DNA of 64,000 bases from Acridotheres tristis (taxonomy: Eukaryota > Chordata > Aves > Passeriformes > Sturnidae). Made by a program: the position numbers and the translations under genes. The stretch is from contig CM072919.1 of NCBI GenBank assembly GCA_037013685.1, positions 1,489,616-1,553,615 of the forward strand, written 5' to 3'. Shown piece by piece: positions 39,401 to 44,520 of this stretch (position 1 is the first letter of the stretch; each line of letters opens with the position of its first letter). The notes beneath the pieces are model-generated. The model was not told the DNA's origin and ran no database searches. It saw nothing but the letters and a program-made list of their open reading frames with translations.

Positions 39401-39473
39401 TCCCGCGCACCAGATCCTGCAGGTTCTTGTCAAACATACGGTCGATGCTGCCCTTCACCATCTTCAGCGCCAT
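310..39473 (-). CDS. AP3D1: AP-3 complex subunit delta-1, spliced, 29 exons, 3' end outside window
   Basis: Large delta adaptin of the AP-3 heterotetramer (delta, beta3, mu3, sigma3), a cytosolic coat that sorts cargo from endosomes/TGN to lysosomes, lysosome-related organelles and synaptic vesicles. The 29 exons join in phase into 1138 codons plus one base. Residues about 30-580 form the adaptin N-terminal alpha-solenoid (exons 2-15). Residues about 620-810 are the hinge with the AP3D1-specific 'BLVR' family region. Residues about 780-960 are extremely Lys/Glu-rich. Residues from about 960 begin the ear domain, cut by the window edge after FHHHFS. The start [14 protein letters not shown] matches the vertebrate protein, and its context GCCGCCATGG is optimal. 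Human AP3D1 is about 1153-1215 residues; this would be about 1197 if the missing tail is the usual 58 residues. Loss in mouse (mocha) and human (Hermansky-Pudlak syndrome 10) is established knowledge. The GC-AG intron 7 and acidic cassette exon 23 are unusual. Confidence 0.98.
776..861 (-). CDS. AP3D1: AP3D1 exon 28, ear domain (to residue 1098)
   Basis: Encodes [25 protein letters not shown](S). Acceptor CTGTTGCAG, donor GTGAGT, 86 bp. Confidence 0.96.
1818..1906 (-). CDS. AP3D1: AP3D1 exon 27, ear domain (to residue 1069)
   Basis: Encodes (G)[26 protein letters not shown]. Acceptor CACAATAG, donor GTAAGT, 89 bp. Confidence 0.96.
2951..3140 (-). CDS. AP3D1: AP3D1 exon 26, ear domain (to residue 1040)
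   Basis: Encodes [28 protein letters not shown](G). Acceptor ATTTGCAG, donor GTATGC, 190 bp. Confidence 0.96.
3472..3519 (-). CDS. AP3D1: AP3D1 exon 25 (to residue 976)
   Basis: Encodes [16 protein letters not shown], the first strand of the ear domain. Acceptor GTTTTTCAG, donor GTGAGT, 48 bp, phase 0-0. Confidence 0.95.
3645..3794 (-). CDS. AP3D1: AP3D1 exon 24 (to residue 960)
   Basis: Encodes [20 protein letters not shown].., then [22 protein letters not shown], the second basic block and the acidic linker before the ear. Acceptor CTTGATAG, donor GTGAGT, 150 bp, phase 0-0. Confidence 0.95.
4258..4526 (-). repeat. CR1 LINE 3' fragment in AP3D1 intron 23
   Basis: Reverse-complement CR1 on the plus strand: AAGACCATCAGGTCCAACCA, CACTAAACCATGTCCCCAAG, CCTAATATCTCATCTAAGCC and so on. 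It is in the same orientation as the gene. Its truncated 5' edge lies about 14 bp from the exon 23 donor. Contains an A12 run. Confidence 0.88.
4538..4633 (-). CDS. AP3D1: AP3D1 exon 23, acidic 32-residue insert, likely cassette exon
   Basis: Open in the gene's frame and bounded by acceptor ATCTCCTCAG and donor GTAAGT. It encodes [28 protein letters not shown]. It is 96 bp with phase 0 at both ends, so skipping keeps the frame. The remembered human reference isoform runs from the exon-22 K-rich block straight to the exon-24 block, so this exon is probably alternatively spliced. Its donor lies about 14 bp from a CR1 fragment. Confidence 0.85.
5038..5060. repeat. (TATTTC)n microsatellite
   Basis: Nearly four copies of TATTTC in AP3D1 intron 22. 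Confidence 0.8.
5446..5872 (+). repeat. CR1 LINE 3' fragment in AP3D1 intron 22
   Basis: Sense CR1, from TCCTATGAGGAAGGGCTAGG through CAGAGCAGCTGTGGCTGCCC to a tail CCTTTAAACCCAAACC. It is antisense to the gene. Confidence 0.88.
6513..6723 (-). CDS. AP3D1: AP3D1 exon 22, Lys/Glu-rich hinge (to residue 878)
   Basis: Encodes (K)[19 protein letters not shown], then alternating K-rich blocks ([16 protein letters not shown]) and a run of seven Glu encoded by GAG/GAA repeats before KK. Acceptor TTTTCAAG, donor GTAATT, 211 bp. The Glu run is purine-only DNA and likely length-variable. Confidence 0.96.
7341..7355. repeat. Poly-A run
   Basis: Fifteen A residues in AP3D1 intron 21; no attached retrotransposon seen. 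Confidence 0.8.
7841..7856. repeat. (AG)8 microsatellite
   Basis: Eight AG dinucleotides in AP3D1 intron 21. Confidence 0.8.
8933..9006 (-). CDS. AP3D1: AP3D1 exon 21 (to residue 808)
   Basis: Encodes [24 protein letters not shown](K). Acceptor CCCTGCAG, donor GTAAGT, 74 bp. Confidence 0.97.
9659..9858 (-). CDS. AP3D1: AP3D1 exon 20 (to residue 783)
   Basis: Encodes (G)[28 protein letters not shown]. It includes a long basic run rich in Lys, predicted helical or coiled. Acceptor TTCCCCAG, donor GTCAGT, 200 bp. Confidence 0.97.
10625..10700 (-). CDS. AP3D1: AP3D1 exon 19 (to residue 717)
   Basis: Encodes [24 protein letters not shown](G), part of the AP3D1-specific BLVR family region. Acceptor TTTTCCCAG, donor GTAAGG, 76 bp. 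Confidence 0.97.
11438..11509 (-). CDS. AP3D1: AP3D1 exon 18 (to residue 691)
   Basis: Encodes [23 protein letters not shown]. Acceptor CTTTTAG, donor GTGAGT, 72 bp, phase 0-0. Confidence 0.97.
11716..11852 (+). repeat. CR1 LINE 3' end in AP3D1 intron 17
   Basis: Carries AGTTCAAGGCCAGGTTGGAA, TGTCCCTGCCCATGGCAGGG and GGTTCCTTCCAACCCAAGC, the CR1 3' terminus. Confidence 0.85.
12251..12392 (-). CDS. AP3D1: AP3D1 exon 17 (to residue 667)
   Basis: Encodes (G)[26 protein letters not shown], an acidic, serine-rich hinge segment with likely casein-kinase-2 type sites (SDSESEDE). Acceptor CTTCCCAG, donor GTGAGT, 142 bp. Confidence 0.97.
12518..12663 (-). CDS. AP3D1: AP3D1 exon 16 (to residue 620)
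   Basis: Encodes [27 protein letters not shown](G), the solenoid-to-hinge junction. The acceptor follows an uninterrupted T tract ending in AG. Donor GTAAAG, 146 bp. Confidence 0.96.
13054..13285 (-). CDS. AP3D1: AP3D1 exon 15 (to residue 571)
   Basis: Encodes (E)[28 protein letters not shown], the end of the adaptin solenoid. Acceptor CCTTACAG, donor GTAAAG, 232 bp. Confidence 0.97.
14045..14355 (+). repeat. CR1 LINE 3' fragment in AP3D1 intron 14
   Basis: Sense CR1 ending in ATTCTGGGATTCTATGATTC, the characteristic 8-bp-like terminal repeat. Nearly identical over much of its length to the reverse-strand copy at 63795-63995. Confidence 0.9.
14573..14803 (-). CDS. AP3D1: AP3D1 exon 14 (to residue 494)
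   Basis: Encodes (W)[28 protein letters not shown](E). Acceptor GTCCACAG, donor GTGAGT, 231 bp. Confidence 0.97.
14890..15038 (-). CDS. AP3D1: AP3D1 exon 13 (to residue 417)
   Basis: Encodes [26 protein letters not shown](W). Acceptor TTTAACAG, donor GTCAGT, 149 bp. It is followed by an intron of only 86 bp. Confidence 0.97.
15210..15340 (+). repeat. CR1 LINE 3' end in AP3D1 intron 12
   Basis: Carries AAGACTGG..GCACTTAGTGCCA, TTTTTCCAACCCAGCTGATT and CTATGATTCT, the CR1 3' terminus of a different, older subfamily. Confidence 0.85.
15737..15882 (-). CDS. AP3D1: AP3D1 exon 12 (to residue 367)
   Basis: Encodes (L)[27 protein letters not shown]. Acceptor TTTCACAG, donor GTATGT, 146 bp. Confidence 0.97.
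16652..16700 (-). CDS. AP3D1: AP3D1 exon 11 (to residue 319)
   Basis: Small 49-bp exon encoding [16 protein letters not shown] plus one base of Leu. Acceptor TTTTTCCAG, donor GTAAGT. Confidence 0.96.
17083..17132 (-). CDS. AP3D1: AP3D1 exon 10 (to residue 302)
   Basis: Small 50-bp exon encoding (V)[16 protein letters not shown]. Acceptor CTGTTTCAG, donor GTGGGA. Confidence 0.96.
18647..18696 (-). CDS. AP3D1: AP3D1 exon 9 (to residue 286)
   Basis: Small 50-bp exon encoding (S)[16 protein letters not shown](V). Acceptor CTGTTTCAG, donor GTGAGA. Confidence 0.96.
20380..20453 (-). CDS. AP3D1: AP3D1 exon 8 (residues 245-269)
   Basis: Encodes [23 protein letters not shown] plus two bases of Ser. 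Acceptor GAATAG after a pyrimidine-rich tract, donor GTATAT, 74 bp. Confidence 0.96.
20704..20843 (-). CDS. AP3D1: AP3D1 exon 7 (to residue 244), GC donor
   Basis: Encodes (G)[26 protein letters not shown]. The acceptor is TTCCCCAG. The exon must end at CTG to join Phe-Gly-Ala in exon 8, so the donor is GCAAGT, a GC-AG intron that otherwise fits the donor consensus. 140 bp. Confidence 0.95.
22169..22298 (-). CDS. AP3D1: AP3D1 exon 6 (residues 155-198)
   Basis: Encodes [26 protein letters not shown]. Acceptor TTACCAG, donor GTGAGT. Ends one base into a glycine codon, 130 bp. Confidence 0.97.
22633..22740 (-). CDS. AP3D1: AP3D1 exon 5 (residues 119-154)
   Basis: Encodes [25 protein letters not shown]. 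Acceptor TTTTTTTAG, donor GTGAGT, 108 bp, phase 0-0. Confidence 0.97.
23022..23094. repeat. Imperfect inverted repeat, AT-rich
   Basis: 16-bp arms ATTATAGAATCACAAA (23022-23037) and TTTGTGATCCTATAAT (23079-23094), with one mismatch. The 41-bp loop is AT-rich. It lies in AP3D1 intron 4. It could be a small hairpin or a decayed element. Confidence 0.6.
24627..24707 (-). CDS. AP3D1: AP3D1 exon 4 (residues 92-118)
   Basis: Encodes [23 protein letters not shown]. Acceptor TTTTCCCAG, donor GTAAAT, 81 bp, phase 0-0. Confidence 0.97.
25270..25350 (-). CDS. AP3D1: AP3D1 exon 3 (residues 65-91)
   Basis: Encodes [24 protein letters not shown], a highly conserved adaptin repeat. Acceptor CTCACAG, donor GTGAGT, 81 bp, phase 0-0. 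Confidence 0.97.
25505..25690 (+). repeat. CR1 LINE 3' end in AP3D1 intron 2
   Basis: CAGAGCAGCTGTGGCTGCCC, CTGGGACAGTGGAAGGTGTC, then ATTCTGTGATTCTGTGAT tail. Antisense to the gene. Confidence 0.9.
26127..26222 (-). CDS. AP3D1: AP3D1 exon 2 (residues 33-64)
   Basis: Encodes [25 protein letters not shown], the first helices of the adaptin solenoid. Acceptor CCTCAG, donor GTAAGT, phase 0 at both ends, 96 bp. Confidence 0.97.
27425..27757 (+). repeat. CR1 LINE internal fragment in AP3D1 intron 1
   Basis: Sense CR1 upstream of the usual 3' end: GATTCTGCCCCTCTGCCCCG, GTGAGACCCCACCTGCAGAG and ACGTGGAGCTGCTGGAGCCA. It is cut before the 3' terminus and heavily mutated. Confidence 0.8.
29294..29815 (-). 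repeat. CR1 LINE 3' fragment in AP3D1 intron 1
   Basis: Long reverse-complement copy: AATCACAGAATCATTAAGG, CCACTGCCCTGGGCAGCCCC, TTTTCTCCAGCCTGAGCCTC and GATTCAAGATGGGGCCTCAG. Same orientation as AP3D1. Confidence 0.9.
38425..38486 (+). repeat. Short CR1 3' terminus remnant in AP3D1 intron 1
   Basis: GATTCAATGCTCCTGATGAG, TCCTTTTCAACCCAGTATAT and TCTGTCACTCTATG resemble the last 60 bp of CR1. Confidence 0.65.
39119..39133. repeat. (TA)n microsatellite
   Basis: About seven TA dinucleotides in AP3D1 intron 1, 250 bp from exon 1. Confidence 0.75.
39378..39473 (-). CDS. AP3D1: AP3D1 exon 1 (residues 1-32)
   Basis: Starts at ATG 39473-39471 within GCCGCCATGG and ends ..RNHKEDE before donor GTGAGG. 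Phase 0. It lies inside the CpG island. The 5' leader extends to higher coordinates; its transcription start cannot be fixed from sequence. Confidence 0.97.
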
Positions 39474-39697
39474 GGCGGCGGCGGCGGGGCCTGCGCCGGG
39501 CTGAGGGGCCGGGCCCGGCCGGGGGGGCCGCCGCGGTGCTGCTGCCGCTCGAGCCGGGTGAGAGCAGCGGTGCCGGGGCGCTCACATGCCGAGCGGAGCG
39601 GGAGGGCACGGGCGGAGCTGCCCTGGCGAACGAGCGGGCACGGGCGACCCCCGCCGCAGGCGCAGCTCCAGGCAGCGCTGGAGATCCGGCACCGACA

Positions 39698-39708
39698 AAA
39701 TGGCGGCC
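39698..39708 (+). promoter_or_regulatory. YY1-type motif AAAATGGCGGC
   Basis: Perfect match to the YY1 core (AANATGGCGGC), about 225 bp upstream of the AP3D1 ATG and pointing away from the gene. Its ATG opens an 81-codon frame to 39945 in GC-box DNA, not judged to be a gene. Confidence 0.6.
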
Positions 39709-39719
39709 GGTCAGCTGAG

Positions 39720-40160
39720 GGCTCGGCCACGCCCCCGACATGGCCACACCCCGACCGACCGGCCACGCCCCTGGGCCAACACCGGCCGCTGTGCCGCTCT
39801 CCAGCCCCGCCCACTCCGCCCAGGCCGCGCCTCCGCCTGGCCACGCCTCCGGAGCGGCCCTGGCGCTCCCGCCCGCCCCGCCGCTCTCCAGCCGCGCCCC
39901 GATCACCTCGGACACGCCCCTGAAGGGTCTGGACGCGCCCCCTGACCCGCCCCGTCCCGTCTGCCCGCCTCTCTGCTCTCCAGACACGCCCCCTCCCCTC
40001 TGGCCACGCCTCTGACCCCGCCTCGCGTCACTGCCGCCCTCCAGCCCCGCCCAGTCCACCCAGACCACGCCCCCACCAGGAGCCCGCCACGCCTACTTCA
40101 GCATAACCACGCCCACTCACCCATAAAGCCCCGCCACTCCTCTCAGGCCCCGCCCACTCG
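39720..40160 (+). promoter_or_regulatory. Array of CCACGCC / CCCCGCC boxes upstream of AP3D1
   Basis: In about 440 bp the plus strand carries seven CCACGCC boxes, plus roughly ten related CACGCCCC, GCGCCCC or CCCCGCC boxes, spaced about 15-40 bp and all in one orientation. These match Sp/KLF family sites. The layout suggests a decayed tandem repeat that is also a factor-binding cluster. Confidence 0.65.
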
Positions 40161-40375
40161 GCCCCTCAGGAAGATAGAGGACGGGGGGAGATCCTGCCCC
40201 CCTCATGCCATGGGATGGAAACAACACACGAGAGAAAAACACAATCCTGCAAGCGCTTGGAGCAAACACTGAGTGTTTAATGAGCTGCTAGACATGAACT
40301 AGGGGCCAAGAGGCCGGTGGGATCTTGGGCTGTGTTAGGAGGAGCATCGGTGGTCGGACGTGGGAGCTGATCCTG

Positions 40376-40887
40376 CCCCTTCCTCAGGCCTGCTGGGGCT
40401 CAGCTGGAGTGCTGTGCCCGGCTCTGGGCTCCTCGGGATCAGCGAGACTTGGAGTTCCTGAAGTGGGACCCGTGGGGCTGTGGACATGGTGAAGGGACTG
40501 AAGCACCTCCCGTATGAGGAATGGCTGGGAGCTGGGGCTGTTCAGAGACCCAGGTGAGAGAGGCCCTCAGCCCTGTGTGTCCGTGTCTGCAGGGAAGGTC
40601 AGAGCAGGGCCCAGGCTCTGCTCCGTGAGGCCCAGCAATGGCACCAGAGGAGCGGCCAGGAACCGATGCCCAGGAACTTCCACCTGGACATGAAGCAGAA
40701 CTTCTTTGCTGTGCAGGTGACCAAGCACTGAACAGGCTGCCCAGGGAAAGTGTGGGCTCTCCCTCACTGGGGATATTCCAGAACCATCTGGACACAATCC
40801 TGTGCCCTGTGCTCTGGGATGGCCCTGCCGGAGCAGAAGGATGGGAGCTGATGGCCTAGTGTGGTCTCTTCAACTTGAACTATTCTG
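40376..40887 (+). repeat. CR1 LINE 3' fragment
   Basis: About 510 bp of CR1 3' sequence in sense orientation. It shows the typical 'gaggaatggctgggagctggggctgttcag' type block (split motif), then AACAGGCTGCCCAGGGAA, and ends near TTGAACTATTCTG. It sits just beyond the AP3D1 CpG island and shares its right end with a minisatellite. Confidence 0.8.
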
Positions 40888-40904
40888 GAGTTCATCACCC
40901 CCAC

Positions 40905-41035
40905 CCTGCGACAGCCACGCCACTGCTGCCACTGCCGCCACTGCTGCCACTGTCCCAGCACGGGCCACGCCCCCGTCCTGGGGCCACGCCCCCGTCCTGG
41001 GGCCACGCCCCCGTCCTGGGGCCACGCCCCCGTCG
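40905..41035 (+). repeat. Compound tandem repeat: GCCACTGCT units then 19-bp GC-box units
   Basis: First come 9-bp-like GCCACTGCT/GCCACTGCC units (40915-40951). Then from 40962 come four near-perfect 19-bp units GGGCCACGCCCCCGTCCTG, the last truncated. Each unit repeats the CCACGCCCC box seen upstream of AP3D1. Confidence 0.85.
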
Positions 41036-41094
41036 GGCGCTCCCGCGGGTCCCACGTGGCAGAGCGGGCGCGCGCGGCGGGGACACGTGTGGGG

Positions 41095-41575
41095 ACAGGG
41101 GAATACCGTGGGAATAGGGATCCCTCCGTGGAAATGGGGGTCCCTCCGTGGGGATGAAGGTCCTCCCGTGGGGACGGGATCCCTCCGTGGGGATGGGGGT
41201 CCCTCCATGGGTGTGAGGCTCCCTCCGTGAGGCTGGGGATCCTTCCATGGGGATAGGGGTCCCCTTCATGGGCCTGCAGGTCCTTTCTGAGACTGAGAGT
41301 TCCTGCATGGGGCCGGGGGTCACTCCATGGGTCCGAAGAACTCTCTGTAGGGATGGAGACACCTCCACGGGTCTGCAGGTCCTTTCTGGGGCTGAGAGTC
41401 CCCCATGGGGTCAGGGGTCCATCCACAGGGATGGGGATCTCTCCTTTGGGATGTAGATCTTCTGTGGGGCCAGAGGTGCTTCCATAGGGATGGGGATCCC
41501 CCCAGGAGGCTGTGGATCCCTTCATGGGGCTGCAGGTCCCTCCGTGGGGTGGGGGTCACACAGCGTGGGGCTGGC
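41095..41575. repeat. Degenerate 21-bp minisatellite
   Basis: About 20 diverged copies of GGGGATGGGGGTCCCTCCGTG and variants. A larger period near 99 bp is hinted at by two copies of CTGCAGGTCCTTTCTG at 41274 and 41373. Because 21 is a multiple of three, it creates long stop-free frames on both strands that are not genes. Confidence 0.85.
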
Positions 41576-43340
41576 AGAGCTCCACCCCTCCCCTCTGCCC
41601 ATGGGTGTCAGCAGTGGCTGCACAGCCAATAGAGCCAAATTTTGGGCCATGTCTTTATTGGGGATGGAGCTCCACAGGCTTCCACACCTGAGCACACACT
41701 AAACACCATCACCCACTGCCCCAGTGACCAGTGTCGGTGTGAGAGAGCTGTGACAGGTGACATGATGGGTGATGGCCAGGCGGACACGGAGCCTCGTGGG
41801 TGTCCCCACACATGTGGGCACAGAGAGGGCAGGGGTTCAATGTCCCTGTAACCACAGCTTGTCCTCTATTCATGTGCCCAACACCCCTGGACGAGCCCTT
41901 ACCTGTTGGTGACATATCCCCACTGCAGGTGGGTGGTGACAGGGAACAGAAGACAGAAAACAAAATGTACAGGATCTGCTTTCCCACACCACCTTCACAA
42001 TTCCAGCATCAGGGAAAGGAGAGAAATAAACAGAAAGGAGCTTGCAAACAAAAACGAGACATGACCTTGTCAAGATCCACCTGGGATTCTGAGCCGCTGC
42101 ACAAGAGGGGAAGGAAAAGAATTTCTCTTGCTCCCAGTGTTTTTCTCTTTGTTCTCTGCTTTCAGCCTGGGCTTTGCAGCCTGTTTGTGTTGGCCCCGGG
42201 GCAGAGAGAGGAGCCCGGGGGTTGTGTTGGTTTTATTCAGAAATAGCTGCACACATCAGCCCCTATGCAGGAGGTTTCCCTTTTTAGGGGAAACTGTCAA
42301 AGGGAAGAGTTAGGTTTGCTGGAGTCCTCGTGGTATGGAGAACATCCAGCTACCAGGATGAGGCCGTGCATGGGAAGGGCTGGCTGTGCTCACCTGTCCT
42401 GTCACTGTCCCCTCCACTGTCCCTCTGCCTCTGACTGGGCTGCTTTATGAAGGGATCCCCAAAAACCTTGTGAAAATCTCTTGTTTTAACCCAGTTTGCA
42501 GTGGAGCTCAGCCAGTGTCACAGTGTCATTTTGTCACACCATCACACTGTCACAGCCTCACACCCTCAAGACAGGGCCAGGCAGGGAAGCCCAGGCAGGG
42601 AGACGCAGCACCTTGAGGTGTGGGAACATCTACAAATGCATTTGGACCCTAGATTTGATCCCTCCCGACTAAATTTCCAAGGATTTCTCCTTCTGAGGCA
42701 GCCTTAGTTCAGCCTTAAAAATTGAATTTGGGACACAATTGACTTTTTCACTCTTCTTCCTCTGGAAGGAGAGGAAGGGTTTGGAGTCCTCATATGATCA
42801 CCTTTAATTAAGACCATTGCTTTAAACCTAATTGCTGCCATTGGTGATACCTAAATCTTAAAATTCCCAGCTTTTCTCTTTCTTGGCCTTTGCAGCTCAG
42901 ATTTTAATTTTTTTTTTTTTTTTAATAAATTACGCCACCTCCTGTTTTCCCTGTTGCACTTACGCAGGCAGCATTCCTGGGGAAGGAATTTTCCCACTCC
43001 AGCTGCATGTCCGGCCGCTGACATCCCTAAGGAATGCTGTGCCTTGGGAGAGCTCTGTGACGAGCTGCTGAGTCCCAGTGTCAGTGGGAAAAACACAGAC
43101 CCGGCCATCACATCCCTGATGGAGCTGGGTCTGAGCTGCTCTTTGCTTTTTCCCCACAGCAGTGCTTCCAAGAGCTTTCCTCCCATTCCTGGCACTCAGA
43201 GCACTCCGTGGGTTTCACATCCCAGCCAGGTATAAAGAGCTTGTATTTGGTTGGGTTATTTTAATTGTGATTTTTGTGTAAATTGATCTGAAGGAAAAAA
43301 AACCCCATGAAACTGGGGCTGTGCAGCCTCCAGGGGTCCA
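41576..43340. other. Intergenic, no gene recognised
   Basis: Mostly unique DNA with a poly-T run at 42908-42923. No recognisable coding region, RNA gene or repeat family on either strand. Confidence 0.7.
42908..42923. repeat. Poly-T run
   Basis: Sixteen T residues in the intergenic region; no element attached. Confidence 0.75.
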
Positions 43341-43344
43341 GCCA

Positions 43345-44060
43345 AGGTTCCCATGTCATGCCATGACAGGATGTCCATTTGGAGTATCCGTTCTGGGGTG
43401 TCCCTTGCCTGGGTGCCCATATTGGGGTGCCTGTGTTGGAGTGTCTTCGCCAGGAATCTCGTGCCAGGATGCCCTTTTTGGGGTGTCCCATATTGGGGTG
43501 TCCTTTATGGGACACTCAGAATGGGGTGACTGCCGGGGAGCCCTGTCTCCAGGTGACAATACTGGGGCACCCATTTTGGCGTGCCCATATTGGGGCACCC
43601 CATGTTGCAGTCCCCATACTGAGGTGTCTGTGACAGGATGCCCGTTTTGGGGTGCCCCATGCCCGGGTGCCCCTATTGGGGTACATGTGTTGGAGTGTCT
43701 TTGCTGGGATGCCTGTGTCAGAACGCCCTTTTTGGGGTGTCCCATGTTGGGTTGTCCTTGACGCTCAGGATGTCGTGACTGTGCCAGGGTGCCCCTCCTC
43801 CTGGTGACAGCAGTGGAGTGCCCCCATATTGCAGTCCCCATGCCGAGATGTCCGGGCAGGATGCCCATTTTGGGGTGTCAGTTTTGAGGCCCTGGACAGC
43901 CTCATGCCCCGGTGTCCATATTGGTGTGCTCATATTGGGGTGCCTGTGTTGGAATGTCTTTACCGGGATGCCCATGCTGGGGTGCCCCTATTGGGGTGCC
44001 CGTTTTGGGATGCCCCTATCGGGTGCCCTGTCCTGGGGTGCCGTTGTCGCGGTGTCCGCG
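43345..44060 (+). repeat. Higher-order minisatellite (about 20-bp units in about 255-bp blocks)
   Basis: Units resembling GGGTGCCCATATTGGGGTGCC repeat throughout. A second, longer period is visible: TGTTGGAGTGTCTT occurs at 43434 and 43688, and TGTTGGAATGTCTT at 43947, spacings of 254 and 259 bp. The array is G-rich on the plus strand. Confidence 0.85.
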
Positions 44061-44104
44061 TTGCCCCGGTACAGACCCCGCTCCGCCTGTCCCTGCTCGT
44101 CCCC

Positions 44105-44520
44105 GCGAGGTGGCGCCGGCGGCCCGGGAGAACCGGGGGGACACGCGTGGGGACTTGTGTCAGGACAGGGGACACGTGTGGGGACCTGCTGGGACGGGGA
44201 CATGCGTGGGGACCTGCCGGGACTGGGGACACGCGTGGGGGGACCTGCCAGGGCGGGGGACACGCGTGGGGACTTGTGTCAGGACGGGGGACACGCGTGG
44301 GGACATGCCAGGGCGGGGGACACAGCGGGACCTGCCGGGACGGGGACATGCGTGGGAACCTGCTGGGGCGGGGGACACGAGTGGGGACCTGTGTCGGGAC
44401 GGGGGACACGGCGGGACCTGCCGGGACTGGGGACACGCGTGGGGCCCTGCCAGGGTGGGTGACAGGGCGGGATCTGACGGAGTGGGTGACACTCCTGGGG
44501 ACCCATGTCGGGGACAGGGA
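44105..44520 (+). repeat. GC-rich minisatellite, 27-32-bp units (about 13)
   Basis: Units of the form GGGGACACGCGTGGGGACCT plus TGCCGGGACG. About 13 copies, with interleaved variants (GACTTGTGTCAGGAC versus GACCTGCCGGGAC). CpG-rich with G runs on the plus strand. Confidence 0.88.

Larger units (their letters stand above)
39340..40160. promoter_or_regulatory. AP3D1: AP3D1 CpG island and TATA-less promoter
   Basis: Abrupt rise in CG dinucleotides beginning in intron 1 and running past exon 1 to about 40160. No TATA box is visible upstream of exon 1. A YY1-type box (39698-39708) and a dense set of Sp/KLF-type boxes (39720-40160) lie on the upstream side. Housekeeping expression would fit such a promoter. 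The exact start site cannot be placed. Confidence 0.85.

Noticed and set aside
39430..40068. 212-codon minus frame upstream of AP3D1 in CpG-island DNA
   Set aside because: Its end lies inside AP3D1 exon 1 in another frame. GC-rich DNA has few stops, and no family is recognised.
40764..41525. 253-codon minus frame rich in Asp-Pro-His-Pro repeats
   Set aside because: Spans a CR1 fragment and a 21-bp minisatellite; repeat translation only.
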